Source of the DNA: a bacterium
GTDB lineage: Bacteria; Desulfobacterota; Binatia; HRBIN30; CADEER01
Direction: 5' to 3'
Assembly: GCA_030430165.1 (NCBI GenBank)
Contig: JAUIGL010000018.1
Span: 1 to 64,000 of the forward strand
Length of the DNA: 64,000 bases
Both the position numbers and the translations under genes were made by a program. Below the pieces are notes generated by a model. That model worked only from the letters and a program-made list of their open reading frames with translations, made no database searches and had not been told where the DNA came from. Shown here piece by piece: positions 52,532 to 63,300 of this stretch. The stretch's first letter is position 1. The number at the start of each line of letters is the position of its first letter.

Positions 52532-52978
52532 CAGCTTCCCAAGCTGGACGTCGCCGGTTCGACCCCGGTCGCCCGCTCTCTTCGCCAAGCGCTATAGCGC
52601 TTGGCGAAATTCCAGATTCCAGAGGCAGATTCCAAGGGGTTTGGAGTCCGGAATCGGTCTAGTCCTCCGAAGCATTGGCGAAGGAGGACTAGACCGATTC
52701 CCCTTTGCCACTGCCTATGCCCCTGCCCGTGCCTTCGCGATAGGCCGGGCCGGGGCGGCCGTTGCGCCCCTCCTCGATCGTGCCCCGGCAGGCACAGGCA
52801 GAGGCGAGGTACAGGCAGAGGCGAGGCACAGGCAGAGGATGGTGGCGCTGCTATGCAGCGCATCGTCCATAGGACGCTGATTTGGGCCGGGAAATCGCCC
52901 TCCTAAGCCGCGCTCGGCCCCAATCCGCCCGCCTTTTACTCGCGATCCCGGGCCATTACGCTGGTGTAACCAGATCTC
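52532..52978 (+). repeat. Direct repeat, copy 2: tRNA-Gly 3' fragment plus structured downstream unit
   Basis: About 447 bp. Bases 52532-52577 equal the last 46 bases of the tRNA-Gly gene; the 5' half of the tRNA is missing. It contains a perfect 18-bp inverted repeat (GAATCGGTCTAGTCCTCC, 52651-52668 and 52683-52700) that has decayed in copy 1. It also has a tandem AGGCACAGGCAGAGGCG array (2.9 copies of 17 bases at 52790-52838) where copy 1 has one partial unit. After the repeat come two further ATTACGCTGGTGTAACCAG units. Confidence 0.85.
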
Positions 52979-53181
52979 CGAGGGATCCATTACGCTGGTG
53001 TAACCAGATCTCCGAGGACAGATCTCCGAGGAGGCAGATCTCCGAGGAGGCATCGGTCGGACTCGGCGCCGTCATCGACGGCTTCCGGCCCGGCGTCGTG
53101 TCTCGCGCGTAGACGGACTTTCCGGTTAACCCAGGCTCAGAACGATGGCCCAGGGACAAACTGAGGCTTGTCGCCGAGTCT

Positions 53182-54111
53182 CTACTCGCTTCGCCAGGTG
53201 ATGAAGAGATGGCTCCAGTCCGGAGTTGCCACGAGCTGTGTGATATCGGAAGGAGGCCCGGCCAAGTTGAAGCCGACAAGCAGCGTAGTGTTGGCGGCCA
53301 CCGGCAATGTGCCGTGGCTCTGGATGGTCTCGACGTCACTTGTCGAGGGGATGACCCAGCGAACAACCGGGCCGGTAGGCGGGTCCGTGAGCACAGACAG
53401 CTGAACTTCTTGAGTGGAAGCGAATGCAACGACCGCCTGCCCGTAGTCCCACGTGATCGTTCCGGCCTCCTTGATCAGGACGCCGAACGTGCCGGTGGTG
53501 ACCACTTCAAACACGTCGGCGGCGCTGTTCGAGAACTGGGAAAACTCCACGTACCCCTGGTTGTGCAACACCAGATCGGCCGCCGACGTCGCATCGATCG
53601 TGCCGCGGAAGTACTCGACGCGCTGCGCCGACCCTCCTCCGCCACCGGCAAGCGGCGCGACTGGCTGGCATGCGCCGAGGTCGGTGTCGGTCTTTTTGAG
53701 AGCGGTATCGATCGGGCAATCGGTGCCGACGTCACAGGCTACGGACACGTAGAGCGCGTCTCCGGTGACGCCCGACAGGTCGACGTCGTCGAACACGTAG
53801 AGCAGCTTCGTCGGTTTTTTGGTCCCGTTGCTGTAGACGCCCCCGTCGTAGCCGGCTCGGCTCTTGGCCTCCTCGCGCAGGAGGAAATCCTGAGCCAGGC
53901 TCTGCGCGGTCTCCTCCTGGACCAGGCTCGTGCACCCGTCGTCCTCGTAGAGACCGACGGTGACGGTGCTGCTGGCCTGCTCGTAGCGCTTCAGGTTCTT
54001 CTTGAAGTGCTTGCCGTCGACCCAGAACGAAGCGGCGATGTCGGCTGCCCAAGCCGGCGACCCAACCGCGAGGGACAGAGCGATGATGGCTGCAAAGCTG
54101 CGTCGTATCAT
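53182..54111 (-). CDS. Exported protein of unknown function
   Basis: 309 aa. The signal peptide (FAAIIALSLAVGSPAWA) is cleaved near residue 22. Ala-, Ser- and Thr-rich beta-type sequence follows, with a Gly-rich linker (GGGGGS near 157). Four cysteines occur (CTSLV, ACDVGTDC, ACQPV). It has no catalytic motif. It lies next to the tRNA-Gly repeat region, transcribed toward it. Confidence 0.65.
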   Translation of the reverse strand: MIRRSFAAIIALSLAVGSPAWAADIAASFWVDGKHFKKNLKRYEQASSTVTVGLYEDDGCTSLVQEETAQSLAQDFLLREEAKSRAGYDGGVYSNGTKKPTKLLYVFDDVDLSGVTGDALYVSVACDVGTDCPIDTALKKTDTDLGACQPVAPLAGGGGGSAQRVEYFRGTIDATSAADLVLHNQGYVEFSQFSNSAADVFEVVTTGTFGVLIKEAGTITWDYGQAVVAFASTQEVQLSVLTDPPTGPVVRWVIPSTSDVETIQSHGTLPVAANTTLLVGFNLAGPPSDITQLVATPDWSHLFITWRSE

Positions 54112-54176
54112 GTTCCCCCCTTAGTCAGGCCTGCATGATCCGTGCTTTCCACATCTGCGCTACCTCCGGGACCTAG

Positions 54177-55133
54177 TCAGCTTTTGCTGCCGTCGTCAAC
54201 GAATATTTCTCGCGGTGCCGTAGATGAGGAACGCTCATGCGGAGACGCCGCGACCGCGAGATTGCCCTGGGCGCGGACGTAGAGAACACAGGTTTTCTCC
54301 CCTTGGCACGTCACCGGGTGCTCGGAGTCTCCGCTGGCGCTGAAATAACTGCCTGGCTCCAGCGCGGTTGGGGATACCGCACTGGCGCCTCGGTACTGGA
54401 GTCGGCCTTCGACCAGGATGGCGCGCAAGCTCGAGCCGCGAAGGGTCAGCGTCCCCGCGAACCCCGCGGGCACCTGGAGGAGCGTCCCGTGCAACTGACC
54501 GGGACGGCGCTCGCCCCAGAGAAATGCTGCCGAAGGATCGGCGGAGGAGTCGGAGGCGCGCGGAAGGTCGACCCATTCGAGCTGCTCTGCGCCCACCCAC
54601 GCGAGGTTCGACTGGTGTATGTTGACCGGTCTTTCTCCACGGTCGAACGCCTGGTCGGGGGGCAGGACCAGGTAGGGGCCCTGTTCGATCTCGACATAGA
54701 CCAGGTTGGTCTCGCCGCGGGCCGCGGTGATGTGCGCCTCGCCCGCGGGCTGTGTCCAGAACGACCGCGCCGGCATCCACATCTCGGCGGCGGTGGGATC
54801 GTCGTTGTGAACGCGACCGCTGATGACCACGCCGCGGTAGCTGACGTTGTGGACGTGGGGCGGCGAGGAGAATCCGTCGGCGAACTTGACGAGGAAGCCC
54901 GAAGGGCCGGTGCCGGTGCGATCACCCCACAGCGCGCCGGCCTGCGGGCCTTTGCTGCCGCGAGCTGGGTTGAGCGGCGACCACTCGACCTCGGACACGA
55001 GAACGACCTGCGACGAAAGCTCGGCTCGTTCCACGGAGTGGTTCGCGTCGGCCGCGGAATGCAGCCCGACCAGGGTAGCCGCAACCAGCGCGATTGCGTC
55101 GCGGAGGATTTCTCTGGTGTCCATCATCCCCAT
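54177..55133 (-). CDS. DUF4437-like exported cupin-type protein
   Basis: 318 aa. A hydrophobic N-terminus ([20 protein letters not shown]) acts as signal. Two related beta domains follow with [17 protein letters not shown] and [19 protein letters not shown], and [19 protein letters not shown], a His-rich cupin-like metal site. This is the DUF4437 pattern. ATG 55133 is one of three nearby Met codons. It is 28 bases downstream of the frameshifted dehydrogenase. Confidence 0.75.
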   Translation of the reverse strand: MGMMDTREILRDAIALVAATLVGLHSAADANHSVERAELSSQVVLVSEVEWSPLNPARGSKGPQAGALWGDRTGTGPSGFLVKFADGFSSPPHVHNVSYRGVVISGRVHNDDPTAAEMWMPARSFWTQPAGEAHITAARGETNLVYVEIEQGPYLVLPPDQAFDRGERPVNIHQSNLAWVGAEQLEWVDLPRASDSSADPSAAFLWGERRPGQLHGTLLQVPAGFAGTLTLRGSSLRAILVEGRLQYRGASAVSPTALEPGSYFSASGDSEHPVTCQGEKTCVLYVRAQGNLAVAASPHERSSSTAPREIFVDDGSKS

Positions 55134-55161
55134 GTTTCGAGCGCCAGCTCTCGGCCGGCAA

Positions 55162-55969
55162 TCAAGCGACATGGCTCAGCACCGACTCGATCGAACGCAT
55201 GACCTCGGCGAGCTTGCCCGGGTCGAGCGCATCGGGATGCGGGTATGCGAAGCGGCCGGCGTCGTTGTCGAAGTAGCGCCCGGAGGCATCGGCGAACTCC
55301 TCGGACAGCGCAGCGCGGCACAGGATGTCCGCGCCGATTCCGATGTCTCCGCCGGCCACGCCGTAGGCTTCTCTGACCATCTTGGTGCCGAGCATCGATC
55401 CCGGATTCACGGCGACGATCGTCGGTCCCCGCGCTGCGCGTGCCAGGGCCAGGCCGCGCGACCACATCGTCAGCGCCAACTTGCTCTGTGCATAGGCCGC
55501 GCCGTCGGACAATCCGGTCTGTCCAGAGAGCGCTCTCGGGTCGACTGCGGCCTGGGCGGCGGATGACAAGTTGATCACCCTCGCCGACGTCCCGAGCAGG
55601 GGCAGGAGGTGTTGCGTCAGTAAATAGGGAGCGATCGCGTTGACCGCGAAGCGAACGTCCAGACCGTCCTCGGTCGTGGCCTGCGACACCCGATAGACCC
55701 CGGCGTTGTTGATCAACACGTCGAGCCTCGAGCACCCCTCGCGGACCGCAGTCGCAAGTGCGATGACCTCGGTCATCCGAGAGAGATCGGCGAGAAAGCC
55801 TTCGACCTCTCCGTTCCCCGGCGCGGCCGAAAGCTGCTGCGGTCGCAGACTTCAGCTTTGCCGGATTGCGGCCGTGCAGGAGGACCCGCTGACCCGACCC
55901 GACCAGCATCTTCGCCGTCTCGAAGCCGATGCCGTCGGTCGATCCGGTTATTAGAATCGTCTTGGCCAT
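55162..55969 (-). pseudogene. Short-chain dehydrogenase, broken by a frameshift
   Basis: The 5' part reads [20 protein letters not shown] (TGxxxGIG cofactor site); the 3' part has [12 protein letters not shown] (NNAG), INLSSAAQ and the catalytic YAQSK. The two halves are in different frames. Removing one G from the GGGG run at 55816-55819 (CCCC on the plus strand) restores a continuous protein of about 268 aa through the join GRAGNGEVEG. So either a real +1 frameshift, a sequencing error in a homopolymer, or a slippage site. It is divergent from a LysR gene. Confidence 0.85.
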
Positions 55970-56112
55970 GTGCGCTGATGCCCTCCTCGGGAAGCTCGCT
56001 CAGGAGCTGCTCGCCAGGCCTGCCGCTGCCGGCGGCAACGGTTGGCCGGCGCTCTTGTGAAATCGGTGAACGCTGCCAGTCGGAAAGATCCTGAGCCATT
56101 TGTCTTTCCTTG

Positions 56113-56155
56113 AGAATAGGGCATATCCTTAAGTCTCTATTCGGCTTCACTGAAT
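56113..56155 (+). promoter_or_regulatory. Candidate LysR operator
   Basis: Two overlapping inverted repeats lie just before the LysR start: GAATAG-N18-CTATTC (56113-56142) and ATTC-N9-GAAT (56139-56155). The spacing is of the LysR type. They sit in the short region shared by the LysR gene and the divergent dehydrogenase gene. Confidence 0.45.
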
Positions 56156-56156
56156 A

Positions 56157-57041
56157 ATGAACTTGGACCATTTCCACTCGTTCTTGTGCATCGTCGAAAA
56201 GGGCAGCATGGCTGCGGCGGCACGCGAGCTCGGGGTTTCACCGGCGACGGTGTCGGAGCGTCTGGCCTCCCTCGAGGCGCATTACGGTGTGACCTTGCTG
56301 AACCGCACCACCCGCGCCCTCGCGCTGACCGAGGAGGGGCGAACTCTCGTCGACGGCGCGCGCTGTGTACTCGGCGAAGTGGAGGACCTCGAGAACAAGA
56401 TGCGCAGCGGTGTAGAGACTCTGTCCGGTCGGGTGAGGGTCGCCGCGCCACTGGATCTGGGGCGTGCCGCGGTGGCGCCGGTGGTCGACGCCTTTCTCTC
56501 CGAGCACCCTAGCCTCTGCGTCGAGCTGATCCTTTCCGACGGTTATGTCGACGTCGTCGGCGAGGGGATCGATCTCGCGGTTCGCTTTGGAGTTCTGGCG
56601 GACAGCACGTTGCGCGTGCGCAAGCTCGGTGAGCACCCGCGCCTCGTCTGTGCGGCCCCGTCGTACGTGGAGAAGCACGGGGAGCCAAAGACGCCGGCCG
56701 ATCTCGAAGATCACAATTGCATCGTGATGCGCTGGGGCAACTACCTCGACCACGTGTGGCCGTTTCGAACACGGCGCGGCGAGGTCCGGGTGAGTGTGCG
56801 TGGCGACCGGGTAACCAACGACAGCGGGTTGGTTCGCGAGTGGGCGATCGCCGGCCACGGGATCGTCTCGAAGTCAGAGGTGGACATCCGGGCCGATCTC
56901 GACGCGGGCCGTTTGCTTCCGCTCCTCGAAGGGTATGCGGGACCCATTCTCCCGGTCCAGCTGGTGTTTCCCCCCGGACGAGCCCTGCCGCGGCGTGTGC
57001 GCGCGATCGCCGATGCGATCGTTGAAGCCATTCAGCGCTGA
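56157..57041 (+). CDS. LysR-family transcriptional regulator
   Basis: 294 aa. The N-terminal helix-turn-helix is intact (FLCIVEKGSMAAAARELGVS, then PATVSERLASLE). A substrate-binding domain with GRVRVAAPLDLGRAAVAP and FPPGRALPRRVRAI follows. It probably regulates the divergent dehydrogenase and DUF4437 genes, since the operator-like repeats lie between them. No good Shine-Dalgarno precedes ATG 56157. Confidence 0.92.
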   Translation: MNLDHFHSFLCIVEKGSMAAAARELGVSPATVSERLASLEAHYGVTLLNRTTRALALTEEGRTLVDGARCVLGEVEDLENKMRSGVETLSGRVRVAAPLDLGRAAVAPVVDAFLSEHPSLCVELILSDGYVDVVGEGIDLAVRFGVLADSTLRVRKLGEHPRLVCAAPSYVEKHGEPKTPADLEDHNCIVMRWGNYLDHVWPFRTRRGEVRVSVRGDRVTNDSGLVREWAIAGHGIVSKSEVDIRADLDAGRLLPLLEGYAGPILPVQLVFPPGRALPRRVRAIADAIVEAIQR

Positions 57042-57175
57042 GGTGTCCCGCGCTTCGTCCCGCGAGTCGCACGGGCGCGACCGCCACCAGCTCGGCCAAC
57101 GAAGGGAGTGCAGCGCCTCGCTGCGAGTGCCCGCCAGGCTGTCGGGATCCGGGTCAGATGCGGCAGTCGGACCGA

Positions 57176-57604
57176 CTACTCCGCGACCCCTTTTGCCGAG
57201 AGGAAGCGCTCGATTCGGACTCTCACCAGGACTTCTTCCGCGACGGCGTTGCGTCGCCCGAACTCCTCGGCTCGCTCTGCTGCGACGTAGCGCCGCGCGA
57301 TGCGGGTCGCGATCGGCCTCAGTTGATCCGGTGTGAGCTGCTCGATTGCAGCGGTGCCGATGACTGTGACGAAGTCATATGGGAACGTCTCCTCGTCGAC
57401 GCAGATCATGACGCGCGGCTCGGCGGTGAGATTCTTCGCCTTCACCGTGGTGGACATGGTGGTGAAGACCAAATCGTCACCGTCGAGGACGAACCAGACG
57501 GGCACGCAGTGTGGCTGTCCGTTGGGCCTGACGGTGGCGAGCTTTCCGGTTCGAGTTCCCGCCTGAAGGAACTGGAGACACTCTGCTCGGCTCATCGCTT
57601 TCAT
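57176..57604 (-). CDS. PPOX-class (F420 or FMN) flavoprotein
   Basis: 142 aa. GKLATVRPNGQPHCVPVWFV and DLVFTTMSTTVKAKNL are the split-barrel core of pyridoxamine-phosphate-oxidase-like proteins in the F420-dependent branch. Length and spacing are normal. ATG 57604 follows GAGAGAGGAAG. Cofactor (F420 or FMN) and substrate cannot be read. It is monocistronic, converging on the LysR gene. Confidence 0.82.
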   Translation of the reverse strand: MKAMSRAECLQFLQAGTRTGKLATVRPNGQPHCVPVWFVLDGDDLVFTTMSTTVKAKNLTAEPRVMICVDEETFPYDFVTVIGTAAIEQLTPDQLRPIATRIARRYVAAERAEEFGRRNAVAEEVLVRVRIERFLSAKGVAE

Positions 57605-57831
57605 CGACACTTCCTCTCTCCGTTCTGTTTTGGGCCGTGCGCGATCGGCTCGACCCGCACGATAGCCTTTCCGGAGGCACCCCGCCGAGGGCGGTTTGAG
57701 CGGCGGTTCCGGCACTATCGGCGAACATGGATGGACTCACCTTTGCCGGGATGCTTACAGTGGAATCTTTTGTGACCGATCGGTACGGATCTGCGCCGGA
57801 CCGCTACGGCTTTCTGTCTGAGGGGGACTGA

Positions 57832-60204
57832 ATGAAGCTCGATCTGAACCGAACCGGCCGGGTTCTGGGGACCATTCTCCTGGTCTACTTCGCCGCCGCT
57901 TGCGGCAGCGACGATTCGTCGGGGGAGAACACGGTGGAGGCCGCCTTCGTCGTTACTCCGGGAGTGCGCCTGGTCACCGTAACCGGGGCCCAGGCCAAGC
58001 AACCGCTCACCTTGGTCGACGGGTCGGGGCGGCGGCTGATCACCTTGATCGCCGATGATGACGGCAACGCGGTATTCTCGCCGATTTCGGAGGAGCACAT
58101 CGTCCTCGAGACGGGCACGGGAGCGGCGCCGCCGACCGGGCGCGGGTTCACTCTGCCTGCGGGCGACGGTTACGTGATTCGCGACGAGTCGACCGATCCG
58201 ATCGAAGCTTCCGAGCCGTTTCGCGTTCTCGGGCGCGACGATCTTCCCGACGAGGCACTCTACGAGGGCCAGGTCCTGAACGGCGTGCCGTGGCAGATCA
58301 TCGGCGGTGTGCTCGACGGACACAGCGTCGAGGAAGGCGTCAACTACCTCGAGATGAGAGACGGTACTCTGCTTTCGGCGATGGTTCGCTTCCCCGACCC
58401 GCGCTTTTACGGCGATGGCCCCTACCCCACCGTGATCGAGTTGTCGGGGTACGATCCGTCGAACCCGAGGAGCCCCGAGCCTGGCTCGCTGATCGCCGGC
58501 GCCTTCGGTTACGCAACGGTCGGCGTGAACCTGCGCGGCACCGGTTGCTCCGGTGGCGTGTTCGACGTGTTCAGCTCGGCCGAGCAGGCCGACGGCTACG
58601 ACCTGATCGAGATCGTCGCGCGCCAACCCTGGGTGCTGCACAACCACGTCGGCATGGTCGGGCTGAGCTACGCCGGCAACACCCAGCTCTACGTCGGCTC
58701 GACCCAGCCGCCGAGCCTCGCCGGCCTGGCCGCGATGTCGGTGATCGAGGACTCGTGGCAGATGGCCTGGCCGGGCGGCATCTACAACGCCGGCTTCACC
58801 AAGCAGTGGATCGAGGAACGCGAACGACAATCTTCCGGCGGTCAGGGGTGGACCCGCGACCGCATCGAGGCCGGCGACACGGTGTGCGAGGCGAACCAGG
58901 CTCTGCGGGCGCAGAGCGTCGGCTTCGAGGCCTTCGTGCGCGCTCTCGAGTCGCGTCCCGGCGACGCCGACGACCGCGACCTGTCCAAGCTGGTCGGCTC
59001 GATCAACCGGCCGGTGTTCCTGACCGGCGCCTGGCAGGACGAGCAGACCGGTCCGCGCTTCGCGACGATGATCGACCAGTTCAGCGGCCCCGGCAAGAAG
59101 CGTTTCGTGCTCGCCAACGGGCACCATCCGGACGGCTACAGCGGACACAACCTGAGTCGCTGGTACGAGTTCCTCGATCTCTACGTCGCCAAACGAGTGC
59201 CTCGCCTGCTCCAACTGGTGCGCGACGTGCTTCCGTCGGAATTGGAGAGCAACTTCGGGGTTCCGCTCGACCTCGACCCCGACCGTTTCGCCGATCTCGA
59301 CGACTCGCAGTACGAAGAGGCTCTGGCGCGGTGGGAATCGGAGCCGGCGGTCACGGTAGATTTCGAGGTCGGCATGGGCGACCCGGAGAACGCGCTCGGC
59401 GCGCCAGTCGAACGCTTCTCGGCGCAGTTCGACGAGTTCCCGCCGGCCGACGTCGAAGCCTGGCGCTTGTACCTGGCTGGCGGCGGCAGCCTGACCGACC
59501 AAGCTCCCGCTGAAGAAGGCGCCGACCGGTTCACTTTCGATGGAGACATCGGGCTCGTCGGCTATGCCAACGAAGGTGGGTTCAACTTCATCCGGCCGAC
59601 CTTCGAGCTCAACCTCGATTGGCAGCCGACGGCCGACGGCAAGGGGCTCTCCTACCTGACCGAGCCGCTCGCCGAAGACTTCGTGATTGCGGGGTCCGGC
59701 CACGCCGACTTGTGGCTGCGCAGTGAAAGCAGCGAAGCGGCGCTCGAGATCGTGCTCTCCGAGGTGACTCCGGACGGCGACGAGGTGCGCATCCAGAACG
59801 GAGTCCTGCGCGCCGGCTTCCCGGTCGACGAGGAACGCTCCGACGACCTCACTCTGCAGATTCTGTACGATGCCGACGCCTTCGAGCCGGTGCCGGTGGA
59901 CCAGTGGGTGCTGGTCCGCGTGCCGATCTTCCCCGTCGCACACCCGCTGCGCAGCGGGTCGCAGTTGCGGGTGCAGATCAATACGCCCGGCGGCGATCTG
60001 CCGCTGTGGTTCTTCGAGAACCGCGACCCGGGTGGCGACGACATCGGCTACAATATCGGCCACGGCGGCTCGGTCGCTTCGTCGATCGTTCTTCCGGTCC
60101 TGCCGGCGGGGGCTATAGATGTGCCCGTCGAGCGACCGATCTGTGGCGCGTTGCGCGGACAACCCTGCCGCGGCTACGAGCCGCTCGACAACGCGCCGTC
60201 GTGA
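57832..60204 (+). CDS. S15-family (CocE/X-Pro dipeptidyl-peptidase type) lipoprotein hydrolase
   Basis: 790 aa. Lipobox YFAAAC near residue 24. After an about 150-residue head comes the alpha/beta hydrolase with nucleophile Ser279 in GLSYAGN. Asp (TGAWQDEQTG) and His (ANGHHPDGYSGHN) complete the triad, with an oxyanion region YDPSNPRSPEP. The C-terminal jelly roll has VPIFPVAHPLRSGSQLRVQI. It would cleave esters or amides at the outer membrane. It lies 155 bases before the beta-propeller gene, perhaps in one transcript. Confidence 0.88.
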   Translation: MKLDLNRTGRVLGTILLVYFAAACGSDDSSGENTVEAAFVVTPGVRLVTVTGAQAKQPLTLVDGSGRRLITLIADDDGNAVFSPISEEHIVLETGTGAAPPTGRGFTLPAGDGYVIRDESTDPIEASEPFRVLGRDDLPDEALYEGQVLNGVPWQIIGGVLDGHSVEEGVNYLEMRDGTLLSAMVRFPDPRFYGDGPYPTVIELSGYDPSNPRSPEPGSLIAGAFGYATVGVNLRGTGCSGGVFDVFSSAEQADGYDLIEIVARQPWVLHNHVGMVGLSYAGNTQLYVGSTQPPSLAGLAAMSVIEDSWQMAWPGGIYNAGFTKQWIEERERQSSGGQGWTRDRIEAGDTVCEANQALRAQSVGFEAFVRALESRPGDADDRDLSKLVGSINRPVFLTGAWQDEQTGPRFATMIDQFSGPGKKRFVLANGHHPDGYSGHNLSRWYEFLDLYVAKRVPRLLQLVRDVLPSELESNFGVPLDLDPDRFADLDDSQYEEALARWESEPAVTVDFEVGMGDPENALGAPVERFSAQFDEFPPADVEAWRLYLAGGGSLTDQAPAEEGADRFTFDGDIGLVGYANEGGFNFIRPTFELNLDWQPTADGKGLSYLTEPLAEDFVIAGSGHADLWLRSESSEAALEIVLSEVTPDGDEVRIQNGVLRAGFPVDEERSDDLTLQILYDADAFEPVPVDQWVLVRVPIFPVAHPLRSGSQLRVQINTPGGDLPLWFFENRDPGGDDIGYNIGHGGSVASSIVLPVLPAGAIDVPVERPICGALRGQPCRGYEPLDNAPS

Positions 60205-60358
60205 TCATCACTGCTTTGCCGCAGCGGAGCCGTTGTCGCAGCGTCTGGAGAATCCGACCGGACGGCGGCCCGAGCTCGGTACCTATGCCGGTTCGCGGTA
60301 CCGAGCTGCAGACAAGGCAGTTGATTTTCCGACAGGCGATCGTGATAGCTTGACGTTC

Positions 60359-63300
60359 ATGCGATACGGACCGGCGGCGCTGTGCCGCACACTGACCTCC
60401 ACCCTCTGTGCCTTGGCGCTATCGTTGTCGGTGCCGTCCGCCCTGGTCGCTGCGCCGACCGGCCACCCGACCTTTGCCAGTCCGCAGGCGGCGCCGATCG
60501 CTCTGTCGCCGACGCTCGCCGAGCTGTACGTCGCCAACACCAGCGCCGACACTCTCGACATCGTCGATACCGATCAGCAACTGGTGATCGAACGGGTTGC
60601 GGTGGGCATCGACCCGGTCGGCGTCGCGGTGCGGCCGGACGGCAAGGAGGTCTGGGTCTCGAATCACGTCTCCGACACGGTGAGCGTGATCGACGTCGAG
60701 CCGGGCAGTCCGACGCGCTATCAGATCATCGCCACCATCACGGCCTGGGCGGACGAGGGATGGGCGACCGATTTCGACGAGCCGGTCGGCATCGCCTTTG
60801 CCGACAACGACAAAGCGTACGTCGCGCTGTCGTCGCGCAATCGTATCGCGGTGGTCGACGTCGCCAGCCGCGGCGTCACCAAGCAGATCCAGGTTCACGC
60901 CCAGGAGCCGCGCGCGATCACGGTGCGCGGCGGCCGCCTGTTCGTCATTCCTCTCGAGTCGGGCAACACCACCGAGCTCTCCGGTTGCCTCGATCCCGAC
61001 GATCCTGGCTGTACGTTTGCGATCGCCGACCTGGCGTCGAACTCGCGCGACATCATTCTCACCCGCAACATGGTGGCCGACATCGTGCGGCGACCGGGTG
61101 CTCCAGACCGCGACCTCTTCGTCTACGACACCGCGGACGACAGCCTGCTGTACGAGGTTTCGGGGATCGGCACGCTTCTCTACGGACTCGCCGTCGACTC
61201 GCAGGGCCAGGTATTCATCGCCCAGACCGAGGCGCGCAACGACGCCAATGGCGCCACCGGCACCGCCGGTGACGGTCTCGCCGAGCTCGAGAATCGGGCT
61301 TTTCTCAACCAGGTGGCGCGAGTCGATTGCACCCTTGCCTGCACCGGTCCGACCGTCTTCGACCTCGAGCCGCTGCCGCCGGTCGATCCGCTCCCCGGCG
61401 AGCAATTGGCGACGCCGTTCGGCATCGAGGTGAGCGGCGACGACGCGATGGTGGTCGCCGTCGCCGCCGCATCGAGCCGTCTCTTCACGATGGATCCGGA
61501 CACCGGTGCGGTGATCGGTATCACCGAGGTCGGTGCCATCCCGCGCGGGCTGGCTCTCGAGTCGGCGCCAGACGGCGCCGCCAGCCGCGCCTGGGTGTTG
61601 AACGCGCTCGACAACAGCGTGTCGTTGGTCGATGTCTCGACTCCGGAGAGCCCGCAGGAAACGGCGCGGATCGCGCTCGCCGATCCCACCCACCCCGACG
61701 TCAAGCTCGGCCGAATCGCCTTCAACGACGCCAATGCCTCGACCAATGGCACCTTCGCTTGCGCCAGCTGCCATCCCGACGGCAACACCGACCAGCTACT
61801 GTGGAACGTCGGCGCCCCGCCCTGCATCACCGCCGGCTGCGATCAGATCCAGCCGCGGGTGACGATGCCGGTTCGCGGGCTGCGCGACACCCTGCCGCTG
61901 CACTGGGACGGCGTCCCGGGCGATCCCTTCGGCGGCATCAACGCGGTGGTGGCGGACTCGGGTCAGACCGTGCCGCCCAACTGCAGTGACGAGCACAGCT
62001 GCTTCCGCCACCTGGTCGACGGCGCGATGGCGACCACCATGTGCGATCAGTCGGACTGTCCGACCGACGTCAACGAGCTCGGTCTCGCCGGCGAATTCAG
62101 CGAGGCCGAGCGCGACGCAATGGCGGTCTTCCTGCGCAGCGTTCCCTACCCGCCGGCGCGTTCGCGCCGGCTCGACGACCGTTTCTCGCCGCTCGGCGCC
62201 ACCGGCTTTCGCAACTTCCTGGTCGGGGTCGACGCCGATCACCCCGGCTGCAGCCGCGCCGGCGCCTGCCACTCGCTGCCGTTCTGGGCCGGTACCAACA
62301 CGCCGGGAACCGGAATGGACGCGCCTACCTTCCGCGGCATGACCGATCGCCACCTGCTTCTGCCGAACGGCCGAGCGGGCATGTGGGGCTTGATCCAGCT
62401 CGACGTTGCCAACGACGTCGCGTGGAACCCGAGGCACGGTCCGGACGAGCTGTACTCGTGGGGCATGACCTTCGGCACCGCGGTGGTGCCGCTGGTCAAT
62501 CGCAACAGCGCCGGGACCGGGCCGTTTCCCCTCTTCCAGTTGTTCGAAGAGGGCTCGACCGGATTCTCGGCGGTCTTCGGTCGCCAGGTCACGCTCAACA
62601 CCGCGACCGCAGCGCGCGGCAACGACACCGAGGTCGCTGCGATCCTCGAGCGTATGGAGGCCGCCGCCGACGACGGCGTGGTCCAGCTCGATGCGCAAGG
62701 GATTCTGCTCGACGGCGCCGGCGAAGAAGTCGCGCTCGACTACCGCGCCGGGTTCTACGAGTCGGCCGGCGGCCTGCGCATGAGCGCCAAGCAGATGATC
62801 CGCGGCGCGCGGCGCGGCAATCTGGTGGTCACGGTTACCGCCCGCATCGGCCCGAGCTCGGATGTCGACCATCCGCAGCCGGCGCTGTGGTTGCCGGCGA
62901 TCAACCCGAACCGGCGCACCAGCCTGCAACAGATTCCCGAGCTGACCGACCAGCCGACGCTGACGCTGTTCGGTCGCCACATCGCCGAGGGGGCGATCGT
63001 CGTCGTCGACGGCCGCGCCGTCGAGGCGTCGGTAACCTGTGCCTCCGGCGGTGCCTTACCCGCCTGCGATGACGACGAGCTGCGGATCGATCTCGCCGAG
63101 TTTCCGACCGAGGGCGATCACGCTCTGCAACTGGCGACGCCTGGAGGGCTGCTCAGCAACGAAGTTCTGATCGTCTTGAATGCCTGCCCGGAGGAAGCGA
63201 GCTTCGCCTCTCTGAAGTGCCGTCTCGCCACTCTGCTGGAGACCGCGCAGCGGTCCGCTGATCTGGGAACGCTGCACAAACGCCTGGTGCGGTTGCTGTC

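Noticed and set aside
55773-56106. Short open frame starting MAQDLSDWQRSPIS upstream of the dehydrogenase
   Set aside because: It extends in a second frame through the dehydrogenase N-terminus, which has the clear TGxxxGIG motif. It is probably only an open stretch of leader.
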